In this document: piece by piece, positions 12,975-23,001 of the stretch | Numbering within the stretch: the first letter of the stretch is position 1 | Layout of the letters: the number at the start of each line of letters is the position of its first letter | DNA from: Shinisaurus crocodilurus | Lineage: Eukaryota > Chordata > Lepidosauria > Squamata > Shinisauridae | Length of the DNA stretch: 64,000 bases | Direction of reading: 5' to 3' | NCBI GenBank assembly: GCA_021292165.1 | Contig: JAHFWL010000428.1 | Span: 1 to 64,000, forward strand | The notes under the pieces: model-generated | What the model was told of the DNA's origin: nothing | Seen by the model: only the letters and a program-made list of their open reading frames with translations | Database searches by the model: none | Program-made: the position numbers and the translations under genes

Positions 12975-13335
12975 AAGAGGGATTGATCTGAGCTGCCTTG
13001 AAGTAGGTGGTTGTGTAACTACTCCTTAAGAAACTCTCTTTGGACCTGGAAGATTGTATCAATCATTGTCCAATCACAAATATCCCCTTCTTGAACAAGG
13101 TAATTAAGAAGGTGGTGGCAGTCTAACTCCAGGTTCTTTTGGATGAAACAAATTATTATCTAGACCCATTTCAATCTACGTTCAGGCCTGGGTTTGGCAC
13201 CAAAACAGCCTTGGTCACCCTGATACATGACCTCTCTTGGGAGAGAGACAAGGGAACTGCAACCCTGTTGGTTCTCCTTGACCTCTCTTGGCAGCTTTTG
13301 ATTCTATCGACCAAAGAGGAGTTTCCCAAATGTGG
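12975..13335 (+). pseudogene. L2/CR1-type LINE reverse transcriptase fragment
   Basis: The frame at 13139-13375 contains YYLDPFQSTFRPGFGTKTAL and WERDKGTATLLVLLDLS, the region before the RT catalytic core of L2/CR1-type LINEs (QSGFRPGFGTETALV..RERDRG..LLVLLDLSAAFD). The preceding 160 nt (AAGGTAATTAAGAAGGTGGT) extend the same element upstream. It is truncated at both ends and breaks off before the YADD box, so it is a dead copy. Its relative at 52530-54130 lies on the other strand. Confidence 0.85.
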
Positions 13336-13515
13336 AGTGCCACTTCATATGTTTGTTTATTTAACATTTATTTAAAACAATTATTTATTATTTATTTACA
13401 ATAGTTATTTATATCCTGTAGGTCAGGACAAAAGACTTTCCAAGAAAGCTTACAAGTAATATCAACAATCCTTAATAAAATCACAATAAACATTAAAAAC
13501 AACAACAACAACAAC
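13336..13515 (-). mobile_element. LINE/SINE 3'-end fragment with A-rich repeats
   Basis: TTTATTTAAAACAATTATTTATT and TTTATATCCTGTAGGTCAGG resemble inverted L2/Bov-B-type 3' ends. An (AAC)n run follows at about 13498-13515. Confidence 0.4.
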
Positions 13516-13863
13516 CAGTGATCATGATCCTTCCCACAGGGCAGATGGTGATAGATGGCCCCAGTGAATATATGTTGATATATTTATACTGCACTTAAAA
13601 TTGCCATGGATTACATTTTTAGTACTGTTTACTAAATATGAGATATTTTGTGTGCTTATTGAGGGAGAATGTGTGTTGGGGAATAAAAATGAGTCAAACA
13701 AGCATGCTAAATCAGATACCATTATTTAGAGCACTGGGAAATTTTCCAGGAAATTTTCCAGCTCTACTTTTTCCAGAAAACCCCATCATTGGATGGCCCC
13801 CTGGGCAAGGGGCGGTCCAGCTGGATCAGGCTGTGAGGTGGTATTTGCCTGCCCGCCCCCTGT

Positions 13864-14067
13864 GGAGGCTGGCGACTCATCTGTCAGTGGGGCTCCTTAA
13901 CCATAGCATCCTTTTGTTTGAGCTTTATAGGAGCTTATCCATGGTGCTCCATGGTGGTGAACCTATTTTGGGGACAAGAGTTCAGCACCATGGATAGCTC
14001 CTATAAAGCTCTAACCAAAAGATGCAATGGGTGAGGGGGCCCACTGACGCAGGAGTCCCCAGCCTCC
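13864..14067. mobile_element. GGAGGCTGGCGACTC-family MITE, copy 1
   Basis: The ends GGAGGCTGGCGACTC and GGAGTCCCCAGCCTCC are inverted. The arms continue inward through GCTTTATAGGAGCT / AGCTCCTATAAAGC. The second copy, at 17860, has the same layout. Confidence 0.7.
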
Positions 14068-14477
14068 CCTGCCTGCCTGCCTGCCCCCCTCCCTCCATCT
14101 CGCTTCTGGAATCCTGCCCACAGGCAATGGCCCTGTAAATATTTGTACCCCGCCTTTTAGGGCAATGTCCTCATCAGGCAGCTTCCAGCAATAGGTCAAA
14201 ACAATTACAGTAAAAACAGATAATGCAAATTAAAACACACCATGAGGTAAAAATCAACCGCATAAGGCCAGAATGAATGAGAGCAGGCCAGAAGGGTAGA
14301 GCGGCGCTATTGTGCATTTCCTACACAGAAAGCACATCTGTGTAGGAAAATAGAACTGCGTGCAAATTGTCATGTACAATCATTGTGTGTGCTTGTAATT
14401 CACTGCCTGTACATGCCGTATCCGTGCACTTGTTGGAATGCACATCCAACCACAGCTAGCCAAGTGTATGCATACCC

Positions 14478-14560
14478 CAGCCTTCTCCAACTTGGTGCCC
14501 TCCAGATGTGTTGGACTACAACTTCCATCATCCTCAGTCAGCATGGCCAAGGTTGGAAGA
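14478..14560. mobile_element. CAGCCTTCTCC-family hAT MITE fragment
   Basis: The left part only (CAGCCTTCTCCAACTTGGTG, CCAGATGTGTTGGACTACAA) of the palindromic family also found at 57285 and 60457. Confidence 0.6.
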
Positions 14561-14569
14561 CATCATGAT

Positions 14570-15020
14570 ATCCCCACACATCTCATCATTATATATGACT
14601 ATGTGCATGGAAACTTCATTCTATTTTGTGTATACATACAGGGTGTGAAGGAGCCTGCAGAGCAGAATGCCTCTGTATATGTGCCCTCACCAACCACGCA
14701 TGGAACGACAACTACAGGATGTGTTGGAACTTGGAGCCCAGTTCAAGGTGCTGGCTTTGGCCTAAAAGGTCCTATATGCTTTTTAGCTCTTGGCTATCTC
14801 AGGGGCACCTCTACCCACGTGAATAGGGTGCATATGTAGTACATTAAACACTCGCCTACCCAACACAGTTCCCCCATAAACTTGGGAGAGACAGAACTAA
14901 ATGGGGCAGGAATCAATGGTGCCAACAAGGCAGGAGAACATCGGAGCTCCACAGGAGAACGAGCAGGAGGTCCCCAAACACAGCAGGGCATTTTGAAGTA
15001 ACACATGTTACCATCTAAAG
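14570..15020. other. Gene-free stretch
   Basis: I see no recognised element up to the target duplication of the next hairpin at 15013. Confidence 0.45.
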
Positions 15021-15141
15021 CAGTGTTCTCCAACCTTGGGTCCCCAGATGTTTTTGGCCTACAATTCCCAGCATGCCCCAGCCAGCTATGCTGGGAATTG
15101 TAGGCCAAAAACATCTGGGGACCCAAGGTTGGAGAACACTG
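15021..15141. mobile_element. hAT hairpin MITE, copy 1 (CAGTGTTCTCCAACC)
   Basis: It is a near-perfect 121-bp palindrome with CAGTGTTCTCC/GGAGAACACTG ends. It is flanked by the 8-bp duplication ATCTAAAG (15013-15020 and 15142-15149), diagnostic of hAT insertion. Confidence 0.92.
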
Positions 15142-15149
15142 ATCTAAAG

Positions 15150-17390
15150 AGCCTCACTTCCATAAGACAATTAAGTTTACAGTCTAAAAATTGCTTAACT
15201 GCACTGCTGGCAGGAATCCCCAGCGGCTCCTAAACAACTACAACAGACACCAATCTTCAGCAATTGCTTGCAGTGAGGCGAACTGCAGGGTACCTTCTCC
15301 CTTTGAAAGCAGCCATAACTCAAACATTAAGACACTTCACCAGACAGCAATCTCAACCTGAAGTTTTGCAAAAAGTTTGATTTTGTCAAGACCCACCTCA
15401 GCACACATGCTAAGAGAAACAGGGAAGGAGGCAAATGAAAGGAAGATGCAAGGACATCAACTTCATGTTGCAGGCTGATTGAAAAGTTGCCGTATCACTG
15501 AAACTGGCACTGTCTCACGTGTAGGCAATTTTAAGCCACTGCCTGGTCCCTCACACAGGCTGAAAGCTGAGACGCTCCATGGAAAGATGCTTTCAACAGT
15601 CAAGCATTTATTTATTTTTTCATTCCCACAGTGGCAGGTTCAGTCCAAGCTGTGGAATGCAAGCAGGCAGTAGGTGGGCGGGATCTGATCTGTCCAAGAT
15701 GTCTTGGACATGCATTACAGATGCGAAGGATGCCAAGTGACAAGACCTGATAGGCCTGTCATCCTCGGTTCATAATGCAGAGTAGAAAAAAATGTGTGAA
15801 AGGCAACAAAAAGGGCAATGTCTCTTTAATAAGGGATTTCTAATTCAGCTAATTGCTGGTGGTGCAATACAGCTAATGCTTCTTTTAAACATATGTTTTG
15901 GCAATTTCCAGTAGTTGCTTCTTTTTGGGAGGAGGCTATTATACAGATAAACTTTGTACTGGACGGAACAGTCTTTAATATTCACTGATGTACGTGCTCT
16001 TTTAAATTATTTACCTGCTTCATGGAAATTAAGAAATGGAAGGGGAAATGGATTCTCTGTGCCCTTTTCACAGCTAAAAGACTGATATTACAACATCGGA
16101 AGAAAAAACACTCACCCCATAACACAATGGATTGTGGACCTTACAACACTTTCGCTATATATGAAAAGGTGGCATATGGATGCCAACTTCAAATGGATAC
16201 TTATTTGGATATTTAGCCCACTTTTATTGAAGTCTATGTATAAATTGCTAGAAAGTTGTATGCATTTCATACAAATCTATGTATGTATATTTTTTTAAAA
16301 TGGGGGGGGGGATTAAAAATAATTTTAAAATTCAGGGGACCCCTTCGTGTCGCCATTGAAGGTGCCTGTGGTCACTGTGTTGGGAACCCCTGGTGTAGAC
16401 AATACTGAACCACATGGACTAATGGTTTGGTTCAGTGTGAGGCAGCTTCCTGTGTTTTTCATGCCCTGTAGAAGTCTGCAACGTGGCCCCTTCCATACTT
16501 CACCCAAACAAATCCATCTTCAGGGCTAGGAAGCGATTGCCCTTAGTAGAGCAAGAGGCGGGCTTGATCTCTGTTCTTATTATGCGTGTTTAAGAACAGA
16601 AACATCTTCAGAGCTGCAGGGACAGTTTCCATTCTCACTGCTGCTTCTAGTCAATCTCACACCAACGCATCATGTAGTAAGGCTTGGCTGATGCAGTCAA
16701 TGAATAAAGTATAACTCCAACTTGTAAAATGAAATGAAATGAAATGAAATCCAAGCCCAGTGGCTTCTGCTCGGAGCAGATGTGAAAACTGAAAATGTGC
16801 AGCAGGATAACAAGGATGATTTGCAAACAAAGCATAAAGCCTCCCAGTGCTCCAAGTGCCTCTAGGACCAGACTGCAGGCTGCAGGCCTGGGGCCACACA
16901 ACCATGCCCCGTCAGTGGCAGTTGTCACAATGTCCTTCTCCTTTACTTTTCACAGAGCTGGTGCACTGTGGAGCAAAGTTCCAGACAGTGGCTCCCCTGG
17001 CCCACTTACTAGGCAGCAAGAAGGGGAAAGAGTGAGTCCTCTTTTCCTTCTTTTTGTTTCCCAAAAGAAAAGACCCATTCTTTTGCCTTCCACCACCTGG
17101 GAAGTGTGGGGAGGTGGAGAGCAAATGAGCAACAGAGGCGGTGGAGGGGGGAGAGGAAGCAACACAGTGGTGTGTGAGCCCACCCACCCCCGCCCGCCAG
17201 AGGTTACCTTGCCCAGGCCCCCCTCAAACCTGGCAGTGCCATGGAAGCCTCCATCTAACCATCAGTCTTAGGGTTTTACAGACAGCTTGGCAGGTGCTGG
17301 CAACAAAAGGCCCAACTGCATAGGCTCTTCAGTAGAGAAAAGGAGTACGGTAGATATTGGCCAGGCAGCATGGCACACGCTACGTGGAAA
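15150..17390. other. Gene-free stretch
   Basis: It holds a partial tRNA-Ala SINE tail near 16395-16465 (GACAATACTGAACC, GGCAGCTTCCTGTG) and a GAAAT pentamer run at 16730-16750. No exon is visible. Confidence 0.45.
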
Positions 17391-17399
17391 CCTCACACC

Positions 17400-17566
17400 C
17401 AGGACCGGTGCAAGGCAGTTTGGTGCCCTAGGCAAAATCAGATATTTAGCGCCCCCCCCTTCCCACTTGAGAGCGCTGTATTTTTTTCCCAAGGCGTTTC
17501 TGGCGCCCCCTTTAGCCCTGCGCCCTAGGCAGCTGCCTAGCTGGCCTAATGGTAGCACCGGCCCTG
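17400..17566. mobile_element. hAT MITE with CAGGACCGGTGC termini
   Basis: The terminal inverted repeats are CAGGACCGGTGC and GCACCGGCCCTG. An exact 8-bp duplication CTCACACC lies at 17392-17399 and 17567-17574. The interior includes GTGCCCTAGGC and the inverse GCCCTAGGCAGC. Confidence 0.9.
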
Positions 17567-17675
17567 CTCACACCCTTCAGCCAAGCGCTGCTGTGTCTGC
17601 CCTCACAGGCAGCCATTCTCCAGCATCTCAGGCAGCGGTCTTCTCCCAGCCCTGCTCTCTGAGATCCTCCTAGCT

Positions 17676-17810
17676 CAGTGTTTCTCAACCTTGGGTCCCC
17701 AGATGTTTTTGGCCTACAACTCCCAGCATGCCCCAGCCAGCATAGCTGGCTGGGGCAGGCTGGGAGTTGTAGGCCAAAAACATCTGGGGACCCAAGGTTG
17801 AGAAACACTG
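17676..17810. mobile_element. hAT hairpin MITE, copy 2 (CAGTGTTTCTCAACC)
   Basis: This 135-bp hairpin has an exact 8-bp duplication TCCTAGCT (17668-17675, 17811-17818). It is the same family as 15021, 33486, 35256 and 49298. Confidence 0.93.
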
Positions 17811-17859
17811 TCCTAGCTGAAAATCAGGGACTGAACCAAGGACCTTCTGCATGCAAAGG
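17811..17859 (-). mobile_element. tRNA-Ala SINE head fragment
   Basis: CCAAGGACCTTCTGCATGC, read on the minus strand, is the GCATGCAGAAGGTCC segment of the tRNA-derived SINE. The copy is cut by the adjoining MITE. Confidence 0.55.
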
Positions 17860-18070
17860 GGAGGCTGGCGACTCCTATTTCGGTGGAGCTCCTTTTCCAT
17901 TGCAGGTTTTATTTGGAGCTTCCTAGGAGCTATCTGTGGTTCTGAAGTCCATCCCCAAAATAGGTTCACCACCGTGGAGCACCGTGGATAGCTCCTACAA
18001 AGCTCCAAATAAACCCTGCAAAACCCTGCAATGGAAAGGAGTTCCACCGAAATAGGAGTCGCCAGTCTCC
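17860..18070. mobile_element. GGAGGCTGGCGACTC-family MITE, copy 2
   Basis: The arms GGAGGCTGGCGACTCCTATT and the inverse complement at 18050-18070 are followed inward by TTTATTTGGAGCTT/AAGCTCCAAATAAA pairing. The copy shows about 90 nt of inverted arm on each side. Confidence 0.75.
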
Positions 18071-18404
18071 CCTCCCTCAGCTATAACCCCAGATATGGTC
18101 ACGTGACGTTGTACTTTGTGGGATTGCACAGATATGTCTGCGTTCGTACTGCTGTGTATGCATTAAGCTCTCCACAAAGGCTTGATGTGGCTGAAATTCA
18201 ACAAGAGGAGATAGAAGCAGGAGGGGGGCAGACTTGGAATGGATCACAGATGACGCCCTTAACTGTCCCCCCAGCTGACCCCTGGGCCCACTGTACTGTG
18301 CAACCCTGCATGTGTGAAATATATTAGTAGCTGGCTCTAAATTGAATTTCAACTGAAAGGCAGCAATGCAAAAAGGATGTAGCCCCCACACCTCTCCTCT
18401 AGGA

Positions 18405-18436
18405 TAGATAGATAGAGAGATAGAGAGAGAGAGAGA
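18405..18436. repeat. (GATA)/(GA) microsatellite
   Basis: GATAGATAGATAGAGAGATAGAGAGA abuts the tail of a 5S-derived SINE. Confidence 0.8.
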
Positions 18437-18538
18437 TCATAGAGTTGGAAGGAGCCTACAAGGCTATCGAGTCTAACCCCCTGCTCAATGCAGGAAACTA
18501 GAGGAGGGGTCTCCCATCCAAGTCATCACCAGGCCTGA
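18434..18538 (-). mobile_element. 5S-derived SINE, 5'-truncated
   Basis: The minus strand carries the CR1-like tail and the TTGGATGGGAGACC end of the 5S part. The rest of the 5S head is replaced by unrelated sequence. Confidence 0.75.
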
Positions 18539-18879
18539 TGCAGATGAAGCTTCATCACCAGCAAAACCCACTCAGGGCACCAGCTGCAGCCACAAATCTA
18601 TAAAACCCGGTCACTGAAGGCCTAGCACGTGTGACTTCCATTTACTGCACAGCCCTCAAACAAAGAAATGGGGCAAACAACTTCTGCTGTAATTTTCTAC
18701 TGTGCACAAGCAATTTTGAAATCAACATCAACTGAAGGTATAAAAACATCCATAGGAGGCCATGAACTACATCAGCATTGGTGGGTTACCTACATACTCA
18801 TCGCACCAGCCTATGTTTAGGGCTTCTGAAAAAATGTGAACGCCACCATGATTAAACTTACTTTTATCTATTTTGTTAA

Positions 18880-19200
18880 ACCTTTTAGAAATTTTCACGT
18901 ACAATTTTAAGACTATACAATAAACAAGCTGCAATTTCAAGTGTAAATCAACACAATTATAATTTAGCATACAAGTTTGAGGACTTTGCAATTAAAATGC
19001 TGTAATTTCAAGTATCAATCACCTTTTAAATTTTTTTTTAACATACTGCAATTTCAAGTATAAATCCACACAATTATACATATACTCATTAGTAGTTTAA
19101 CATACAAGTTTGAGGGCTTTACAATAAAAATGCTGCAATTTCAAGTAACAATCAAACACAATTATATATATACTAATTTGTGATTTAGCATACACATGTC
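18880..19200. repeat. Irregular tandem repeat, AT-rich
   Basis: The word CAATTTCAAGTRTAAATC recurs at about 18930, 19002, 19047 and 19135, with AGCATACAAGTTTGAGG between copies at about 18966 and 19101. Spacing is uneven (about 45-90 nt), so this is a decayed higher-order repeat. Confidence 0.65.
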
Positions 19201-19499
19201 CTAACTTCGTTATATTTTTAGTAAAGTTAGCAGAAGCCTTCCTCTGTTTTTTTCTTTTTCTTTTGGAGTGGCTTGAGCTTGTATTTACCGTGATTCTCCT
19301 TTGGTATTATATGTTTAGTGCTTAGCAGTAAAAAAATTGATCTAAATTGTGACAGATGAGGTTCCTTCTGTGGAGGTGAGAGTGGATTTCAAGGGAAAGT
19401 ACAGAATTCAAATTCCATATGTGAAAAACCCCCAAAACTATGCTTCAATCCATGAGAAAGAAGGGCAAATGCAGGGAAGGAGTTTTTAAGTTTAGTTAT

Positions 19500-19722
19500 T
19501 TATTACATTTTTATTTCATATTTTCACGAACTAGTTCAAGGCAGTGAAAATGTCTCCTCCATCTCCATTTTATCCTCTCAACAACCTTGTGAGGTAGGTT
19601 GGACTGAGGTGAGAGAGTAATTGGCCCAAGGTCAGTGAGTGAGCATCATGACTGAGTGGGGATTTGAACCTGGGAGTCCTAGTCCAAGGCCTCTAACCAC
19701 TACACCAAATTGGCTTGTGCTT
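19500..19722 (-). mobile_element. Sauria SINE (inverted)
   Basis: Read on the minus strand, it has GGTGTAGTGGTTAGAGGCC (tRNA-like head), a B-box-like GGTTCAAATCC, GTCATGATGCTCACTC and CAAGGTTGTTGAGAGGATAA (Bov-B-like tail). The Sauria SINE family is widespread in squamates and relies on Bov-B LINEs. Confidence 0.85.
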
Positions 19723-19754
19723 AGTATGTCTTCTTTCCCTTGTAAAACCAGTAT

Positions 19755-19922
19755 TAAATCCAGTGTGGTTTAATGGTTAGAGTATTGGACTGGGACTCAG
19801 GAGATCCTGAGGATAAAATGTTGTGAGGATAAAATGGATCCTGAGGATAAAATGGAGAGGAGGAGGATCATGTAAGCTGCCTTGGGTTCCTTGCAGGAGG
19901 AAACAAGGCAGGATATAAAGGT
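19755..19922 (+). mobile_element. Sauria SINE, internally rearranged
   Basis: TGGTTTAATGGTTAGAGTAT at the head is followed by three copies of a GAGGATAAAATGG tail word instead of the normal body. It ends in GCAGGATATAAAGG. It faces the inverted copy at 19500-19722. Confidence 0.8.
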
Positions 19923-19923
19923 A

Positions 19924-20160
19924 CAGGCAGTCCCTGAGTTAAGAACATCCCATACTTAAGAACAGACTTCTGGGTTCCCCGGTGCGACATCGTTTATGCA
20001 GAGTACATAGCGTAGCATACTACGCAATTTGCGTAATTTACGGAATTTGGGTCAATGCCGATTTTAACATATAGAACGCTATGCTCTTCCGGCTTACATA
20101 CAAATTCAACTTAAAGGCATTCTTAAGAATGGAACTCGTTCGTAACCTGGGGACTGCCTG
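19924..20160. mobile_element. Tigger/pogo-like MITE
   Basis: The terminal inverted repeats are CAGGCAGTCCCTGAGTTA and the inverse of AACCTGGGGACTGCCTG. TA dinucleotides lie at both edges (19922-19923, 20161-20162), as expected of Tc1/mariner-type insertion. The ends resemble the Tigger group. Confidence 0.85.
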
Positions 20161-20297
20161 TAATAAATAAAATAAATAAATGTTTAGGAAGGGTCTGGGT
20201 GGCCATTTTGTTGCCATGTAACGTAGCAATCAGCTAGAGGGGACTCCAAAGGAGCGCGGCACCATTTGCTAAAAGCACCATCGGGGAAAGTAGACCT

Positions 20298-20488
20298 CAG
20301 GGTCATTTTACACGTTACACAACAATACATCCAGATTTGCGAGAGGTGTACATTCAACTGGGAACTACAACCGATTCTGTCTCTTTGACAAATGTGTCTG
20401 CAACACATGTTTTCAAACACCGTTTTCTGTATTCACACATTACATTTTCAGTGGTACCATTAAGAATATAATGTGTGAAACAACCCTG
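20298..20488. mobile_element. Probable hAT MITE with CAGGGTCATTTTACAC termini
   Basis: CAGGGTCATTTTACACGTTA pairs with GTGTGAAACAACCCTG at the right end. No matching target duplication was found, so the assignment rests on the CAGGG ends. Confidence 0.55.
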
Positions 20489-22225
20489 AAAGAATGCAAT
20501 TCCTGTGCAGACAGACGGCAGATTCCGAATGACAATGCCAAGGAAATTGCTGTGAGCTCTTTAGATGAGACACATTATGCATTCTACTCTGTTAATGAAT
20601 TCTTTGTTTCAAACATAATTATTTCAGAATACGGTAACAAAAGTAGGAGGCCTCTTGTGGTGGGTTTGTTTTATTGTAAACAGCTCTTGTTTTCAGAGAC
20701 ATTAAGGCATTATTTTGTTCCTTGCCATTTCTTTTTCCTTCCCTAGTCCCATGGGTTCCCCAGATTATGTATTGATTCCTTTTAACACAATTTTCTCCCA
20801 AATTAAATGATATCAAATTAAACATACAGGCAGCTCACTGTCTCTGAACAAATGATTGCGGGGGCTGGGGAATCAAAGCCTTTTGCAACACAGAGAGTTT
20901 CTTTTCCCTTTTTTTGCAGTAAAATCTCCGTAGAGATTAATTGTCTTTTCCAAACAAAGGAAATATTTTGTTGTTCATTTAAAGACGCCTTTGAAACAAA
21001 GTAAAGGTTTCCACTCAAAAGGCTATGCTGTTTCTCTTGCTCCCCATAGAATAAACATGACGGGTATTTTCAAACACACATGATCATATGCAGAGTTTCT
21101 AGTCCTCATTAGCATACGCAGGAAAGACAGACAGATGGAGGGAAGGGGGATTTAAAAAAAAGAAATTCCACCCTGTCCTTCTGAACAATGCTGCAGAAAA
21201 ACATCTGAGGCAGGCCAAATTTAACTCTGTCGGACAGGACTGGTGCTGATCCTTGAAGAATCAATGTAAGAAGAACTGCCTTGCTGACATGGCATTACTA
21301 GCCTTGGGCATAGGAAGCTCATACCCGGGTCTTTTTGTGTGTGCCCTGAATCTCAGCTAGTGTCCACATGTATAAATCTTCCTATCCCTCCCCCAGTTTT
21401 TTTCCCCCCAGGGGGATGAGGTGGGGAGTGAGCAGAAGCCTGGTGGCCAGTCAAGCTGTTCATACAGCAACAGCAGCTGGCTAGGATGAGGCCTGGACTG
21501 GAGGGAGCAAGTGAGTGGGCACCTCAGCCTCTCCTCTTGGCAGATGGCACACAAGGCGACAAAGGAGACATTGGGCAGATACGAACTCAGACCAATGCCT
21601 TTCCTGCCTCTTTCTCCCTCCCCTTCTGTGCCCTTGTATGCATTGCGTTTCAGTCTCTTCCTGGCCCTACAAGAGGCGGGTGCAGATTCCAGAGGGATGT
21701 TTTGCTGGCATCCCTTCGCCTGGGGCTTGGTCCCCCCTATTCTCTTTTGCCCATAATCTGGGCTGTGCTGCTGTGCCAGCTGCTGTGACTCAGAGGTGCC
21801 TGTGGGCTACTGGAACAGCCAGGAAGGTCTGACATCTCCCGCAACTGGTTGCAGTCTAGGGCTGACCAGCTGCCAGTGGGGAAGGGAGGCGGCTGTCGCA
21901 GCAGTGCCGTGTCTGGGTGTTGCACAGCACTGGGTTGGCTGAAGGTAACAGAAGGCCTCCCTCGGCCCTCACACCAGTCATTGTGCTCTCTCAGCTTCTT
22001 TCTTCCCAGGACCTCTCACTGCATGGAGAGCAAGGTCCTCCTCTCTCTCCTTTGTGTCTCCATGGCCTTTCTCCAAATCTTGCATCCTTGTCCTCCCACC
22101 ATTTACTTTTCTCCTTTCTCATTTTTCTCTCCCATGATAACGGGAAACTCCAGTTGCCAAAGCAGTGTAATCGTTGTTAACGGCCCAGAGAGCTTCGGCT
22201 ATTGGGCAGCATAGAAATGGGGGAA

Positions 22226-22281
<56 letters not shown>

Positions 22282-22477
22282 CACCACTTCTATACCAGTT
22301 TCTAGGGGGCAACCGGTGGGGGAGGCCTGTTGCCTTCATGCCATGTTCGTTGGCTGCCCAAATGCATCGAGTTCCTGAAAAATTCGGCATTTTATTATCC
22401 TCTACTACTGACACTTTTTCTCCTGTCAGCTTCCTTACCCCATTACACTATAACTCCTGCCTCTCCATTTCCATTTT
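20489..22477. other. Gene-free, largely unique stretch with a (AAT)n run
   Basis: An (AAT)n microsatellite of about 18 units sits at 22228-22281. The rest, including 20500-21100, shows no recognised repeat or exon. Confidence 0.5.
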
Positions 22478-22485
22478 GTCTATAC

Positions 22486-22993
22486 CAGGGATGAGGAACC
22501 TCCGGCTCACGGGCCAGACCCGGCCAATGGGCTGCCCCCAACTGGCTCATGAGCGTCTTCTTCAGCAGGCTCCGCCCCTTCTCCCTCCAGCAATGGGCTT
22601 GTCTCTGACCAAAGGCAGCCTTTCTTCAGCACTTAGCCCCGATAAGCGGTCAGAGATACCCAACTATTTAAATCATTTATATTTTGAATGCCCCTTTAAA
22701 TACCTTTAAATTTCAAAAAGCTGGATGTAGGCCTGAAGGCTGCTCCACTGAGGCTTAGTCCGGAGCCGACATGCAGAGAACTGAGCGGTGCTTTATCTGC
22801 TTGGCGGGAAACGGTCCAGGTCGGCAAGAGTTACGTCTGGCCACGCCCACTTTGCCTTAGCCCTGCCCGCCCTCTTTGGCCTTGCCCCCATGACCTCAGC
22901 CCTGCCCACTGCCGTAATGCAGCCCCTGAGACCCTTCCCAAATTGAAATGTGGGCCCCGGGCCAAAAAAAAAAAAAAGGGATCCCCACCTCTG
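22486..22993. mobile_element. 508-bp non-autonomous hAT element
   Basis: The ends CAGGGATGAGGAACCTCC and GGGATCCCCACCTCTG are imperfect inverted repeats. Flanks GTCTATAC (22478-22485) and CTCTATAC (22994-23001) match at 7 of 8 bases. The interior is GC-rich with GGGCCAGACCCGGCC and ends near a poly-A run. Confidence 0.85.
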
Positions 22994-23001
22994 CTCTATA
23001 C

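Noticed and set aside
12785..13062. Poly-His and poly-Ile proteins
   Set aside because: They are translations of the (GAT)n microsatellite.
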